Part shown: positions 27,954-36,501 of the stretch, one piece after another
Layout of the letters: the number at the start of each line of letters is the position of its first letter
Numbering within the stretch: the first letter of the stretch is position 1
Origin: Schlegelella_A sp038231215
Lineage (GTDB): Bacteria; Pseudomonadota; Gammaproteobacteria; Burkholderiales; Burkholderiaceae_C
Direction: 5' to 3'
Assembly (NCBI GenBank): GCA_038231215.1
Contig: JBBRLS010000014.1
Coordinates: 21,316 to 85,315, forward strand
DNA: 64,000 nt
Translations under genes and position numbers: made by a program
The notes under the pieces: generated by a model
The model's input: the letters and a program-made list of their open reading frames with translations, nothing else
Told to the model about the DNA's origin: nothing
Database searches by the model: none

Positions 27954-28943
27954 TCAGACGCCCCAGCGCAACGCCGCGGTGTGCACCGGCGCGTCCCAGA
28001 GCGCCAGGGTCGCCGCGTCGGCGGCGCTCACGGTGATCGAGCAGCCGGCCATTTCGAGCGAGGTGACGTAAGAGCCGGTCAGGTAGCGAACGACCTGGAT
28101 GCCGGCACCCGCCAGCACCTTGCGTGCCGCGTTGACCATGAGGTAGAGCTCGAGCAAAGGCGTGCCGCCGAAGCCGTTGACGAGCAGCAGCACCTCCTGC
28201 CCCGACTTGAGCGAGAGGTCCTTGAGGATCGCGCCGGTGAGTTCGGCGGCGATCTCGTCGGCGCAAGCGAGCCTGACGCGGCGCCGGCCCGGCTCGCCGT
28301 GGATACCGACGCCCATCTCCATCTCGTCGGCGCCGATCTGGAAGGTCGGCTTGCCGGCGGCCGGCACGGTGCACGAGGTGAGCGCCACGCCCATCGACGC
28401 GGTCGCCTTGTTGACCGAGTCACCGAGCGCCTTGAGCGCCGCGAGCTTGTCGCCCCGCTCGGCCGCCGCGCCGACGATCTTCTCGACGATCAGCGTACCG
28501 GCGACGCCGCGCCGGCCAGTCGTGTAGGTCGAGTCCTCGACCGCGACGTCGTCGTTGACGATGACGGTCGCGTTGTCGCAGCTCACCATCTCGGCGGCCA
28601 TCTGGAAGTTCATCATGTCGCCGGAGTAGTTCTTGACGATGAAGAGCACGCCGGCGCCGGTGTCGACCGCCTGCGCCGCGGCGAGCATCTGGTCGGGCGT
28701 CGGCGAGGTGAAGACCTGGCCCGGACAGGCCGCGTCGAGCATGCCCATGCCGACGAAGCCGCTGTGCAGCGGCTCGTGACCCGAGCCGCCGCCCGAGATC
28801 AGCGCCACCTTGCCGTCCTTCAAGGTGCGGCGACGCACGAAGGCGCCGCCTTCGCCGAGGCTCACGATGTCGGCGTGCGCGGCGGCAAAGCCGTCCAGCG
28901 ATTCGGCGAGCAGCGAATCGACATCGTTGATGAGCTTCTTCAT
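27954..28943 (-). CDS. dhaK: Dihydroxyacetone kinase-type subunit DhaK
   Basis: 329 residues; the substrate-binding half of a dihydroxyacetone kinase. Residues known to matter in E. coli DhaK are present: His56 in GGGSGHEP, Asp109 in YSGDMM and the hemiaminal-forming His215 in GVGIHGEPG. It is the last gene of the ABC-transporter cluster, 76 bases after dhaL. No PTS subunit dhaM is visible, so either ATP is the donor or DhaM is elsewhere. Related kinases phosphorylate erythrulose or other C4 ketoses, so the substrate need not be dihydroxyacetone. Confidence 0.9.
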   Translation of the reverse strand: MKKLINDVDSLLAESLDGFAAAHADIVSLGEGGAFVRRRTLKDGKVALISGGGSGHEPLHSGFVGMGMLDAACPGQVFTSPTPDQMLAAAQAVDTGAGVLFIVKNYSGDMMNFQMAAEMVSCDNATVIVNDDVAVEDSTYTTGRRGVAGTLIVEKIVGAAAERGDKLAALKALGDSVNKATASMGVALTSCTVPAAGKPTFQIGADEMEMGVGIHGEPGRRRVRLACADEIAAELTGAILKDLSLKSGQEVLLLVNGFGGTPLLELYLMVNAARKVLAGAGIQVVRYLTGSYVTSLEMAGCSITVSAADAATLALWDAPVHTAALRWGV

Positions 28944-29019
28944 GGGCTTGCTTTCAGACGGACGGAGAAGGGGCAGAGGCGGCGTGCCGATCGAGGCTGT
29001 CACAGATCGCGCCGACGAT

Positions 29020-29583
29020 CTATGCCATCGAACGCGAACCCGGGTCGACATGGCCGAGCGCGCGATCGCCGAGAAAGGAGGCGCGACCGCGGATCGCGTC
29101 CATCTGCGCGGTGGCGTCGGCGCTGGCGAAGCCGCGGGTGCGCACTCGCGCGACAAGATCGTCGCCGCCGGCGGCGAGCACCTTCTGGATCGGGTCGAGC
29201 ACGTCGAGCAAGGTCTTCTGGCCGACCTCGGCCTTGCCCAGACGGGTCAGCGCCTTGATCGCCGCATCGACCGCGAGCGCCAGCGCCGCCGACGTGGGCG
29301 GGTCGGGCAACTCCTTGCCGAGGGTCACGAGCAGCGTGCCGAAGACCGGCCCCGACGAGCCGCCGATCGTCGACATGCAGGTCGCTCCCATGGTGCGCAG
29401 AGCGTCGTTGAGCGAAAGGCCGGCAAGGTCGTCGAGCTTGGCCTGAATGGCCATCGCGCCGCGGCGCATGTTGAGGCCGTGGTCGCCGTCGCCGATCGCC
29501 TGGTCGAGCGTGGTCAGCTCCTCGACGTGGTCGATCAGCGTCTGCGTCGCGTTGCGGATGAGGTCGGCGTGGCTCGTCGTCAT
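29020..29583 (-). CDS. dhaL: Dihydroxyacetone kinase-type subunit DhaL
   Basis: 187 residues; the nucleotide-binding subunit that transfers phosphate to the sugar held by DhaK. The Mg-ADP-binding acidic motif is DQAIGDGDHG (Asp27, Asp32, Asp34), followed by MGATCMSTIGGSSGPVFGTLL and ASFLGDRALGHVDPGS. It ends only a few residues after GHVDPG, about 18 residues earlier than E. coli DhaL, and downstream sequence in other frames does not restore the missing helix. It lies 24 bases after the second ABC ATPase gene. Confidence 0.88.
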   Translation of the reverse strand: MTTSHADLIRNATQTLIDHVEELTTLDQAIGDGDHGLNMRRGAMAIQAKLDDLAGLSLNDALRTMGATCMSTIGGSSGPVFGTLLVTLGKELPDPPTSAALALAVDAAIKALTRLGKAEVGQKTLLDVLDPIQKVLAAGGDDLVARVRTRGFASADATAQMDAIRGRASFLGDRALGHVDPGSRSMA

Positions 29584-29607
29584 AGGCTCCTCGCTTCGTG
29601 CGCGCCG

Positions 29608-30636
29608 CTAGGCGGCGATGCGGCCGCCCTCGGCGTCGAACCAGAGCGGCCGCAGCAGCTCGACGCGCACCGCATCGCCCGGTTCGAAGCTGGCCTCGGC
29701 CGGGGCTGCGGTGATCAGCTCCTGATCGCTGTCGTCGAGGCCGACGTGCACCAGGTGCTGATCGCTCAGCCGCTCGATGCGCTTGACGCGCGCGGCGCGA
29801 TGATTCGCGTCGCCCGAGTCGCGGTGCAATCGCAGGTGCTCGGCGCGCACGCCGACCGTGACCGCGCGCTCCGGCCCGGCCAGCGCGCTGAACAGGCCGC
29901 GCGGCAGCAGGTTGATGCGCGGCGAGCCGAGTCGCGCCGCGACGTAGCTGCTGACGGGGTCCTCGTAGATCTGCTGCGGCGTGCCGACCTGGACGAGGCG
30001 GCCCTGCTCGAGCACGCCGATGCGCGTGGCCATCGTCAGCGCCTCGATCTGGTCGTGCGTGACGTAGAGCAGCGTCGCGCCGAGATCCTGCTGGATGCGC
30101 TTGAGCTCGAGGCGCAGGTCGTTGCGCAGCTTGGCGTCGAGCGACGAGAGCGGCTCGTCCATCAGGTAGAGCGCGGGGCTGCGCACCAGGGCGCGGCCGA
30201 TCGCGACGCGCTGCATCTGCCCGCCGGAGAGGCGGGTTGCGGGGCTCTGCAGCTTGTCGGCGATGCGCAGCATCTGCGCCACCTCGGTGACCTTGCGCCG
30301 CACTTCGTCTTCGGGCGTCGGACGGCGCGGCGAGCGCAGCGGAAAGGCCAGGTTGTCGTAGACGCTGAGGTGCGGATAGAGCGAGTACTGCTGGAAAACG
30401 AAGGCGACGTCTCGCAAGGCCGGTGCCAGCGCCGTCACGTCATGGCCGGCGATGTGCACCTCGCCGGCATCGGGCCTTTCGAGGCCGGCGACGAGACGCA
30501 GCGTCGTCGTCTTGCCGGCGCCGCTCGGCCCGAGCAGGACGATGAATTCGCCGCTCTTCACGTCGAGGCTCAGGCCGTGCACGGCCTGCACCGCGCCGAA
30601 GCGCTTGTCGATGCCGGCGAGGCGCACGTCAGCCAT
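29608..30636 (-). CDS. ABC transporter ATP-binding protein (MalK/UgpC type), second copy
   Basis: 342 residues. An ATPase domain with Walker A GPSGAGKTTT, signature LSGGQMQR, Walker B ALYLMDEPLSSLD and H-loop VTHDQIEA is followed by a C-terminal OB-fold regulatory domain (about 240-342). It is one of two ATPases in the cluster, implying a heterodimer. The ATG at 30636 overlaps the stop of the first ATPase gene by 8 bases; the longer frame to 30660 is less likely. It serves the importer encoded at 31.98-35.3 kb. Confidence 0.92.
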   Translation of the reverse strand: MADVRLAGIDKRFGAVQAVHGLSLDVKSGEFIVLLGPSGAGKTTTLRLVAGLERPDAGEVHIAGHDVTALAPALRDVAFVFQQYSLYPHLSVYDNLAFPLRSPRRPTPEDEVRRKVTEVAQMLRIADKLQSPATRLSGGQMQRVAIGRALVRSPALYLMDEPLSSLDAKLRNDLRLELKRIQQDLGATLLYVTHDQIEALTMATRIGVLEQGRLVQVGTPQQIYEDPVSSYVAARLGSPRINLLPRGLFSALAGPERAVTVGVRAEHLRLHRDSGDANHRAARVKRIERLSDQHLVHVGLDDSDQELITAAPAEASFEPGDAVRVELLRPLWFDAEGGRIAA

Positions 30637-31747
30637 GACGTACCCGGTCGCCGGCGGCATGCGGTTTGTCGTAGCGCGCCGTGCGCAGCGCGCGGCCCGA
30701 GGCCTTGTCGAACAGCGACACCGCGTCGGCGTCGAAAGCCAGGCCGACGTGGTCGCCGCGCGCGGCGGTGCTCGCCACGTCGACCTTGGCGCGCAAGGTC
30801 ACGCCCTCGACACTCACCGTGACGATGCGGCCGGTACCCAGGTACTCGCTGCCCAGCACTTCGGCGCGCAGGGCCGAGCCGTCGTCGAAGCGCACGTGCT
30901 CGGGCCGCACGCCGCAAAGCAGCGGGCGCGCCGACACGTCTTCGCGCAGCGCCGGCACGGCGATCGTCGCGGCGCCGACGCGCACCGAGCTGGCGCCGCT
31001 GGCGAGCGCTGACTCGAAGGGCAGGAAGTTCATCGATGGCGCACCGATGAAGTCGGCGACGAAGACGCTGGCCGGCCGCTCGTAGACCTCGCGCGGCGCG
31101 CCGAGCTGCTCGATCACGCCCTCGTTCATGATGGCGATCGTGTCGGCCATCGCCATCGCCTCGCGTTGGTCGTGCGTGACGTAGACGGTGGTCGCCTCGA
31201 GCCGGTCGTGCAGCGCGCGCAGCTCCTGGCACATCACCTCGCGGAACTCGGAGTCGAGCGCGCCGAGCGGCTCGTCCATCAGGAAGGCAAGCGGCTGGCG
31301 CACGATGGCACGGCCGAGCGCAACGCGCTGCCGGTCGCCAGCCGAGAGGCCCGATACCGGCTTGTCGAGCAGGTTCGTGATGCGCAGCGTCTTCGCCGCC
31401 CGCTCGACCTGGGTGTCGATCTCGCTCTTCAGCATGCCTTGCGAGACAAGCGGAAAGGCGATGTTGCGGCGCACGTTCATGTGCGGATAGAGCGCGAACA
31501 TCTGGAACACGAAGGCGATGTCGCGCGCCGACGCGCGCTTGAAGCTCACGTCTTCCTCGCCGAGAAAGATCTGCCCCGAGGTCGGCAGCTCGAGCCCGGC
31601 GATCATGCGCAGCGTCGTCGTCTTGCCGCAGCCCGAAGGGCCGAGCAGGCAGAAGAATTCGCCGTCCTTGACCGTGAAGGTCGAGTCGCGCACGGCCGTG
31701 AATTCGGCGAAGGCCTTGTGCAGATGGTGGACGCGGATCTCGGCCAT
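30629..31747 (-). CDS. ABC transporter ATP-binding protein (MalK/UgpC type), first copy
   Basis: 372 residues, organised like its neighbour: Walker A GPSGCGKTTT, a signature in the variant form LSAGDRQR (Ala and Asp in place of the usual Gly-Gly), Walker B AFLMDEPLGALD and VTHDQREA, then a C-terminal OB-fold domain. The variant signature may mean that the two ATPases form unequal catalytic sites. ATG 31747 is 11 bases after the small membrane-protein gene. It is cotranscribed with the second ATPase. Confidence 0.92.
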   Translation of the reverse strand: MAEIRVHHLHKAFAEFTAVRDSTFTVKDGEFFCLLGPSGCGKTTTLRMIAGLELPTSGQIFLGEEDVSFKRASARDIAFVFQMFALYPHMNVRRNIAFPLVSQGMLKSEIDTQVERAAKTLRITNLLDKPVSGLSAGDRQRVALGRAIVRQPLAFLMDEPLGALDSEFREVMCQELRALHDRLEATTVYVTHDQREAMAMADTIAIMNEGVIEQLGAPREVYERPASVFVADFIGAPSMNFLPFESALASGASSVRVGAATIAVPALREDVSARPLLCGVRPEHVRFDDGSALRAEVLGSEYLGTGRIVTVSVEGVTLRAKVDVASTAARGDHVGLAFDADAVSLFDKASGRALRTARYDKPHAAGDRVRHG

Positions 31748-31758
31748 GGCGACGGTCG

Positions 31759-31980
31759 CTACTCGGGGAATTTCGAGACGACGATGAACATCACCGTGCC
31801 GAACAGCGTCGTCGCGAACGACCAGGTGAAGAGCGCGAGCGCGATCGGCTGCAGCATCATCACGAGGCCTACCGCGATGACGATGCACGCCGCCATCTCC
31901 ATGCGGCCGCGCCGCGCCCAGCGCGGCCAGCGGCGCGTATCAGCCGGCGTCGCGCGACGTGACTCGGGCAGGGCACTCAT
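31759..31980 (-). CDS. Small two-helix membrane protein of the ABC cluster
   Basis: 73 residues: a basic N-terminus (about 1-27) and two short hydrophobic helices (about 28-46 and 49-69). Its ATG overlaps the stop of the second permease (ATGA), and the first ATPase gene follows after 11 bases, so it is embedded in the transporter operon. The rhizobial glycerol importer operon (glpSTPQUV) also has an extra membrane protein, GlpU, but I cannot claim homology. I infer an accessory subunit of the importer. Confidence 0.65.
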   Translation of the reverse strand: MSALPESRRATPADTRRWPRWARRGRMEMAACIVIAVGLVMMLQPIALALFTWSFATTLFGTVMFIVVSKFPE

Positions 31981-32933
31981 TTGCGCACCGCGCCGAAGGT
32001 GATGCCGCGCAGCAGGTGCTTTCTCAACAGCACGGTGAAGACGAGGATCGGGATCAGGAACAGCGTCGTTCCCGCGGCCACGGCCGGCCAGTCCTGGCCG
32101 CCCTCGCCGATGATGATCGGAATGAAAGGCGGGGCCGTCTGTGCCGAGCCCGAGGTGAGCAGCACCGCGAACGCGTATTCGTTCCAGGCGAAGATCAGAC
32201 AGAAAATCGCGGTGGCGACGATGCCTGTCGTCGCCTGCGGCAGCACGACCTTGCGAAAGGCCTGCAGCCGCGTGTAGCCGTCGACCATCGCCGCCTCTTC
32301 GTACTCGCGCGGGATCTCGTCGATGAAGCCCTTGAGCAGCCAGACCGCGAGCGAGACGTTGACGGCGCTGTAGAGCAGGATCATGCCGAGCCGCGTGTCC
32401 GAAAGGCCGAGCTCGCGGTACATCAGGTAGATCGGAATGGCGACGGCGATCGGCGGCATCATCCGCGTCGACAGGATGAAGAACAGCAGGTCGTCCTCGA
32501 GCGGGATCTTGAAGCGCGAGAACGCGTAGGCCGCCATGACGCCGAAGCCGACCGAGAGCACCGTCGAGCCGAAGGCGATGATCAGCGAGTTGATGAAGCG
32601 CGGCACGTAGTTCGACGGCCCGGCGATCACCATGTCGACGTTGCGCGCCGCCTTGTCGCAGGTGCCGGTGGGCGGCGGCAGTGCGGCGATGTATTCGGGC
32701 GTCTGCCGCGAGCGCGTCGTGAAGAGGTTGCAGTAGCCCTCCTCCGAGGGCTTGAAAAGGATCTTCGGCGGGTAGCTGATCGAGTCCGGCGGCGTCTTGA
32801 ATCCGGTCAGGATGATCCAGGCCAGCGGCACGATCGTGATCAGTGCGTAGAGCGCGACCAGCACGCCGGCGACGGTGCGCGTGCGCGGGCTCGGCTCGAC
32901 GACCGAATGCGCGGTGCTGATCCCCGTGCTCAT
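31977..32933 (-). CDS. ABC transporter permease, MalG/UgpE type
   Basis: 318 residues with about six transmembrane helices and the cytoplasmic coupling motif EYEEAAMVDGYTRLQAF (EAA loop). A large periplasmic insertion (about 50-105) with two cysteines lies after the first helix and is longer than usual for MalG-type permeases. It starts 10 bases after the other permease and overlaps the small membrane-protein gene by four bases. Confidence 0.92.
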   Translation of the reverse strand: MSTGISTAHSVVEPSPRTRTVAGVLVALYALITIVPLAWIILTGFKTPPDSISYPPKILFKPSEEGYCNLFTTRSRQTPEYIAALPPPTGTCDKAARNVDMVIAGPSNYVPRFINSLIIAFGSTVLSVGFGVMAAYAFSRFKIPLEDDLLFFILSTRMMPPIAVAIPIYLMYRELGLSDTRLGMILLYSAVNVSLAVWLLKGFIDEIPREYEEAAMVDGYTRLQAFRKVVLPQATTGIVATAIFCLIFAWNEYAFAVLLTSGSAQTAPPFIPIIIGEGGQDWPAVAAGTTLFLIPILVFTVLLRKHLLRGITFGAVRK

Positions 32934-32943
32934 GGTCTGCGCC

Positions 32944-33903
32944 TCATCGGCTCTTCACGTGGTTGAGGGCCTTGACGTAGATGTTGGCCAGGCCGAACAC
33001 CGCGACGAACAGGATGATGGCGAAGGCCGACGAGTAGCCGGTGCGCCATTTCTCGAAGGCCTCGCGCTTGAGCGTGATCGAGGCCAGCTCGGTCGTCGAG
33101 CCCGGCCCACCCGAGGTGAGCAGGTTGACCATGTCGAACATCTTGAAGTTCTCGATGCCGCGGAACAACACCGCCAGCATGATGAAGGGCAGCACCATCG
33201 GCAACGTGATCGACCAGAACTGGCGCCACTTCGACGCGCGGTCGACCTCGGCTGCTTCGTAGATGTAGTCGGGGATCGAGCGCAGCCCGGCCAGGCAGAT
33301 CAGCATCACGTAGGGCGTCCACATCCAGGTGTCGACGATGACGATGGCCCAGGGCGCGAGCTTCACCGAGCCGAGCATCTCGAACGACGAGGGCGCAATG
33401 CCGGTGAGGAACGAGACTGCGTAGTTGAAGAGGCCGATCTGCGGCTGGTAGAGAAAAGCCCAGAAGTTGCCGACCACCGCGGGCGACAACATCATCGGAA
33501 TGAGGATCACCGTGGTCCAGAAGCCATGGCCGCGGAACTTGCGGTCGATCAGGTAGGCCAGCGTGAAGCCGATCAAGGTCTGCAGCACGATGGTCCACAG
33601 CAGGAAATGCGCGGTGGCCTGCATGGCCAGCCAGATGTCGCCGTCGGTGAGCACCGAGACGTAGTTGTCGATGCCGACGCCCAGCACTTCGGCATTGGGG
33701 CGATTGGCGCGGAAATTGGTGAACGAGAGCCGCACGGTCCAGATCAACGGGAAGATGTTGATCGCCAGCAGCAATGCCATGGTCGGGCCGACGAACAGCC
33801 ACGCAATGGCGCGGTCCGAGAGTCCGCGCATGGTGCTCGCCATTCGCGGCGGAGTCGCTTGCGCTGCGCGTTCGATCGCGCTCGGCGGATTCAGAGGGCT
33901 CAT
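32944..33903 (-). CDS. ABC transporter permease, MalF/UgpA type
   Basis: 319 residues with about six transmembrane helices; the EAA coupling loop reads YIYEAAEVDRASKWRQF. It forms the membrane channel with the downstream permease. The translation start used here (MSPLNPPS) is the first ATG. It is preceded by 80 bases after the substrate-binding protein gene, a common spot for mRNA processing that leaves the binding protein in excess. Confidence 0.92.
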   Translation of the reverse strand: MSPLNPPSAIERAAQATPPRMASTMRGLSDRAIAWLFVGPTMALLLAINIFPLIWTVRLSFTNFRANRPNAEVLGVGIDNYVSVLTDGDIWLAMQATAHFLLWTIVLQTLIGFTLAYLIDRKFRGHGFWTTVILIPMMLSPAVVGNFWAFLYQPQIGLFNYAVSFLTGIAPSSFEMLGSVKLAPWAIVIVDTWMWTPYVMLICLAGLRSIPDYIYEAAEVDRASKWRQFWSITLPMVLPFIMLAVLFRGIENFKMFDMVNLLTSGGPGSTTELASITLKREAFEKWRTGYSSAFAIILFVAVFGLANIYVKALNHVKSR

Positions 33904-33983
33904 TGAAAGGTGGGAAACAAGAGGACGGGGAACCGCGCCGGCCGACAGGGCGCGGCGCGGTCCCGAGGCTTTTCGAAGGTCGG

Positions 33984-35324
33984 CTACTTCAGCTTGCCGT
34001 CTTCCTTGAACACCTTCTTCCAGTCGGCGAGCAGGCCGTCGAGCGCTTGCTTGGCCGTGCCCTTGTCGGCAACGACGAAGTCATGCACGCGCTTCTGCTC
34101 GGCGAGCAACAGTGCCGCATAGCTCGGCTCGGCCCAGAAGTCGACGACTTGGTCCATCGCCGTCAGGAACTCGCCGGCGAACGGTGCGCTCGCCTTGAAA
34201 CCGGCGTCCTGCAACACCGCCTTGTGGCACGAGTAGCCGCCGAGCGCCCACCACTTCTTCTGCACGTCGGGCGTGGCGAACCACTTGATGTACTCCAGCG
34301 CTTCAGCCCGGTTCGGCGAGTAGGCGACCACCGAGATGCCCTGGCCGCCGAGTTGCGAGCCCTTGCCCTTGGGACCGGCCGGATTGACGAAGAAGCCGAT
34401 CTTGTCGCCGCCCACGTTCGGGTCCTTGTAGAGGCCCGGGAAGAAGGCGAACCAGTTCATCATCATCGCCACCTGGCCCGACTTGAACGCGTCGAGGCCT
34501 TCACCCATGTACGAGTTGGTCAGGCCCGGCGGCGTGCAGCACTTGTAGAGCTCCTTGTAGAACTCGAGGCCTTTGACCGCGTCGGCGCCGTTGACGAAGC
34601 CGTCCATGGCGTAGTGCTTCTTCGGGTCCTCGTACTTGAAGCCGTACGGGTAGAGCACGTTGCTCACGCCCATCGTGATGCCTTCGGAGCCGCGCTCGGT
34701 GAAGAGGTAGGTGCCGTAGACCTTCTTGCCGTCGATGGTGCGGGTGAAGAACTCCGCCACCTGCTTGAACTCGGCCCAGGTCGTGGGCGCCGCGAGTTCA
34801 CGGTTGTATTTCTTCTTGAACTCGGCCCGGAGTTCGGGCCTGGAGAACCAGTCCTTGCGATAGGTCCAGCCGAGCGCGTCGCCCATCGCTGGCAGCGCCC
34901 AGTAGTTCGGCGTGCCCTTCGGCCATTCCGAATAGCCGGTCACCGTGGCCGGCATGAAGTCGCTCATCTTGATGTTCTCCTTGGCGAAGAACTCATTGAG
35001 CTTCACGTAATGGCCGCTCTCGGCCGCGCCGCCGATCCACTGGCTGTCGCCGATGATGAGGTCGCACAGCTTGCCCTTGGAGTTGAGCTCGTTGAGCATG
35101 CGGTCGGCGAAGTTCGGCCAGGGCACGAACTCGAACTTCATCTTCACCTTGGTCTGCGCGGTGAAGTCCTTCGAGAGCTCGACCAGCGCGTTGGCCGGAT
35201 CCCAGGCCGCCCAGCACAGGGTGATGGTCTTGTCCTGCGCTCGCGCGGCCGGGCTGGCCAGGCTGAGTGCGGTCGCTGCGGCGAGGGCGAACACCCCCGG
35301 CAGCATCTTCGAAAACGATCTCAT
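33984..35324 (-). CDS. ABC transporter substrate-binding protein (family 1, sugar/polyol type)
   Basis: 446 residues. A Sec signal peptide (1-29, cleavage likely after SPAARA) precedes a two-lobed periplasmic binding protein beginning KTITLCWAAWDPANALVELS. Domain order fits the SBP_bac_1 family of carbohydrate importers. Cysteines occur in KCCTPPG and KLCDLI. The substrate is not readable from sequence; adjacent dhaL-dhaK suggest a polyol or ketose that enters as a C3 or C4 compound. It lies 52 bases downstream of the LacI-type regulator gene. Confidence 0.92.
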   Translation of the reverse strand: MRSFSKMLPGVFALAAATALSLASPAARAQDKTITLCWAAWDPANALVELSKDFTAQTKVKMKFEFVPWPNFADRMLNELNSKGKLCDLIIGDSQWIGGAAESGHYVKLNEFFAKENIKMSDFMPATVTGYSEWPKGTPNYWALPAMGDALGWTYRKDWFSRPELRAEFKKKYNRELAAPTTWAEFKQVAEFFTRTIDGKKVYGTYLFTERGSEGITMGVSNVLYPYGFKYEDPKKHYAMDGFVNGADAVKGLEFYKELYKCCTPPGLTNSYMGEGLDAFKSGQVAMMMNWFAFFPGLYKDPNVGGDKIGFFVNPAGPKGKGSQLGGQGISVVAYSPNRAEALEYIKWFATPDVQKKWWALGGYSCHKAVLQDAGFKASAPFAGEFLTAMDQVVDFWAEPSYAALLLAEQKRVHDFVVADKGTAKQALDGLLADWKKVFKEDGKLK

Positions 35325-35376
35325 GAGGCTGTCTCCATCAGGTTTGAGGGTTCAGGGGCACACACCGGACGACCGT

Positions 35377-36408
35377 TCAATGAAGGTTCTCGGCCGTCAG
35401 GATTTCGATGCGCGGCTGCACCACGTTGAGTGCTCCGCGGACGTTCTCGCACAGGGCGCGCAGTACGCGCGCCGCGGTCAGGACGCAGTAGTGGATGTCC
35501 TGGTGCAGGACATAGGACAGCGCGTTGCCGCTCAGCAGCGCGCGGTGGTCTTCGGTGAAGTCGTGCGCGGCGACGCCGACGTGCTCGGCCAGGCCCGCAT
35601 CGGCCAGCGCGCGGGCGACGCCTGCGCTTCCGGAGCCGACGTTGTAGATGCCGGCGAGCCGATCCGCGTCCACTTCCGTCGCGAGGAAGCGGCTCAGCGC
35701 CGCGCAGGCGCCGGCGTCGTCGGCCGGGAGGTCGGGCGTGCGGATCATGAGCACGTCGGCGAAGCGCTCCTCGATGACCTGGGCGAAGCCGATGCGGCGC
35801 TCGATCTCGGCCGAGAGCCGCGTCGCCTGCGAGGTGAGCAGCAGCGTGTCGCGGCCGGTGTGGCCGGTCATACGGCCGAGCAGCAGGCCGGCGGTGCGCC
35901 CGGCGGCGCGGTTGTCGGCGCCGATGAAGGTCTCGCGCATCGAGCCGGCGACATCGGAAAAGAGCGTCACGACGTGCACCCCGGAGCGCACCAGCTCGTT
36001 GATCGCCAGCTTGATCGGCGGCAGATCAGGCGCGAGCAGAACGATGCCTTCACAGGCGCCGACCTGCGCCAGCTCGACGGCGAACTGGGCCGGGTCGGCG
36101 GCCTCGATGCGATGCGTGACCTCGGTGATGTGGCCGTGCCGGAAGTCGGCGGCGGTCTGCGCGATCTGCCGGTCGAGCAGACCGAAGAAGGGCGTCTCGT
36201 CGGCCGGCAGCACGAAGGCGAAGCGAAAGTTCCCGCCGCGACGCGGTCGCCCGGGCTGCTGCGGCGCGCCGAGCTCGGCAACGATCTGCAGGACCTTTTG
36301 GACCGTTTCAGAATTCACTCCCGGGCGTTTGTTCAACACCCGGTCGACGGTTGCGGTGCCGACCCCGGCCATGCGCGCGATGTCGGCGATGGTCGGTGTG
36401 GAAGACAT
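35377..36408 (-). CDS. LacI/GalR family transcriptional regulator
   Basis: 343 residues. An N-terminal helix-turn-helix (TIADIARMAGVGTATVDRVLN, about residues 5-25) is followed by a hinge and a periplasmic-binding-like effector domain (about 60-343). The ATG at 36408 is preferred over a TTG six bases further up. It heads the minus-strand transporter/dhaLK cluster and is therefore the likely local regulator, with the imported substrate or its phosphate as effector. The AT-rich spacer upstream probably holds its promoter and operator. Confidence 0.93.
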   Translation of the reverse strand: MSSTPTIADIARMAGVGTATVDRVLNKRPGVNSETVQKVLQIVAELGAPQQPGRPRRGGNFRFAFVLPADETPFFGLLDRQIAQTAADFRHGHITEVTHRIEAADPAQFAVELAQVGACEGIVLLAPDLPPIKLAINELVRSGVHVVTLFSDVAGSMRETFIGADNRAAGRTAGLLLGRMTGHTGRDTLLLTSQATRLSAEIERRIGFAQVIEERFADVLMIRTPDLPADDAGACAALSRFLATEVDADRLAGIYNVGSGSAGVARALADAGLAEHVGVAAHDFTEDHRALLSGNALSYVLHQDIHYCVLTAARVLRALCENVRGALNVVQPRIEILTAENLH

Positions 36409-36435
36409 GCGCAACTAGGCTGTTGATGGCCTCAT

Positions 36436-36475
36436 CGTATAAACATCATTAATTAAATCAATCAGGGTTTTGGAG
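36436..36475. promoter_or_regulatory. AT-rich promoter/operator candidate upstream of the LacI-type gene
   Basis: This is one of very few AT-rich stretches in the window and contains the palindrome TTAATTAA (36449-36456). On the minus strand it offers TTGATT and TATACG, but with a spacing of only 14 bases, so exact boxes are unsure. It is the natural place for control of the transporter-dhaLK cluster. Confidence 0.35.
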
Positions 36476-36477
36476 TA

Positions 36478-36497
36478 TGCGCAGTGCCGGCTGCGCA
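36478..36497 (-). terminator. Hairpin just after ychF
   Basis: TGCGCAG and CTGCGCA form a perfect 7-bp stem with a 6-base loop, starting 5 bases after the ychF stop. No U-run follows on the minus strand, so termination is only suggested. Confidence 0.35.
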
Positions 36498-36501
36498 GCG
36501 C

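Noticed and set aside
29013..29035. Frameshift at the end of dhaL
   Set aside because: The two other frames past the stop do not encode the expected C-terminal helix, so a single-base error does not explain the short protein.
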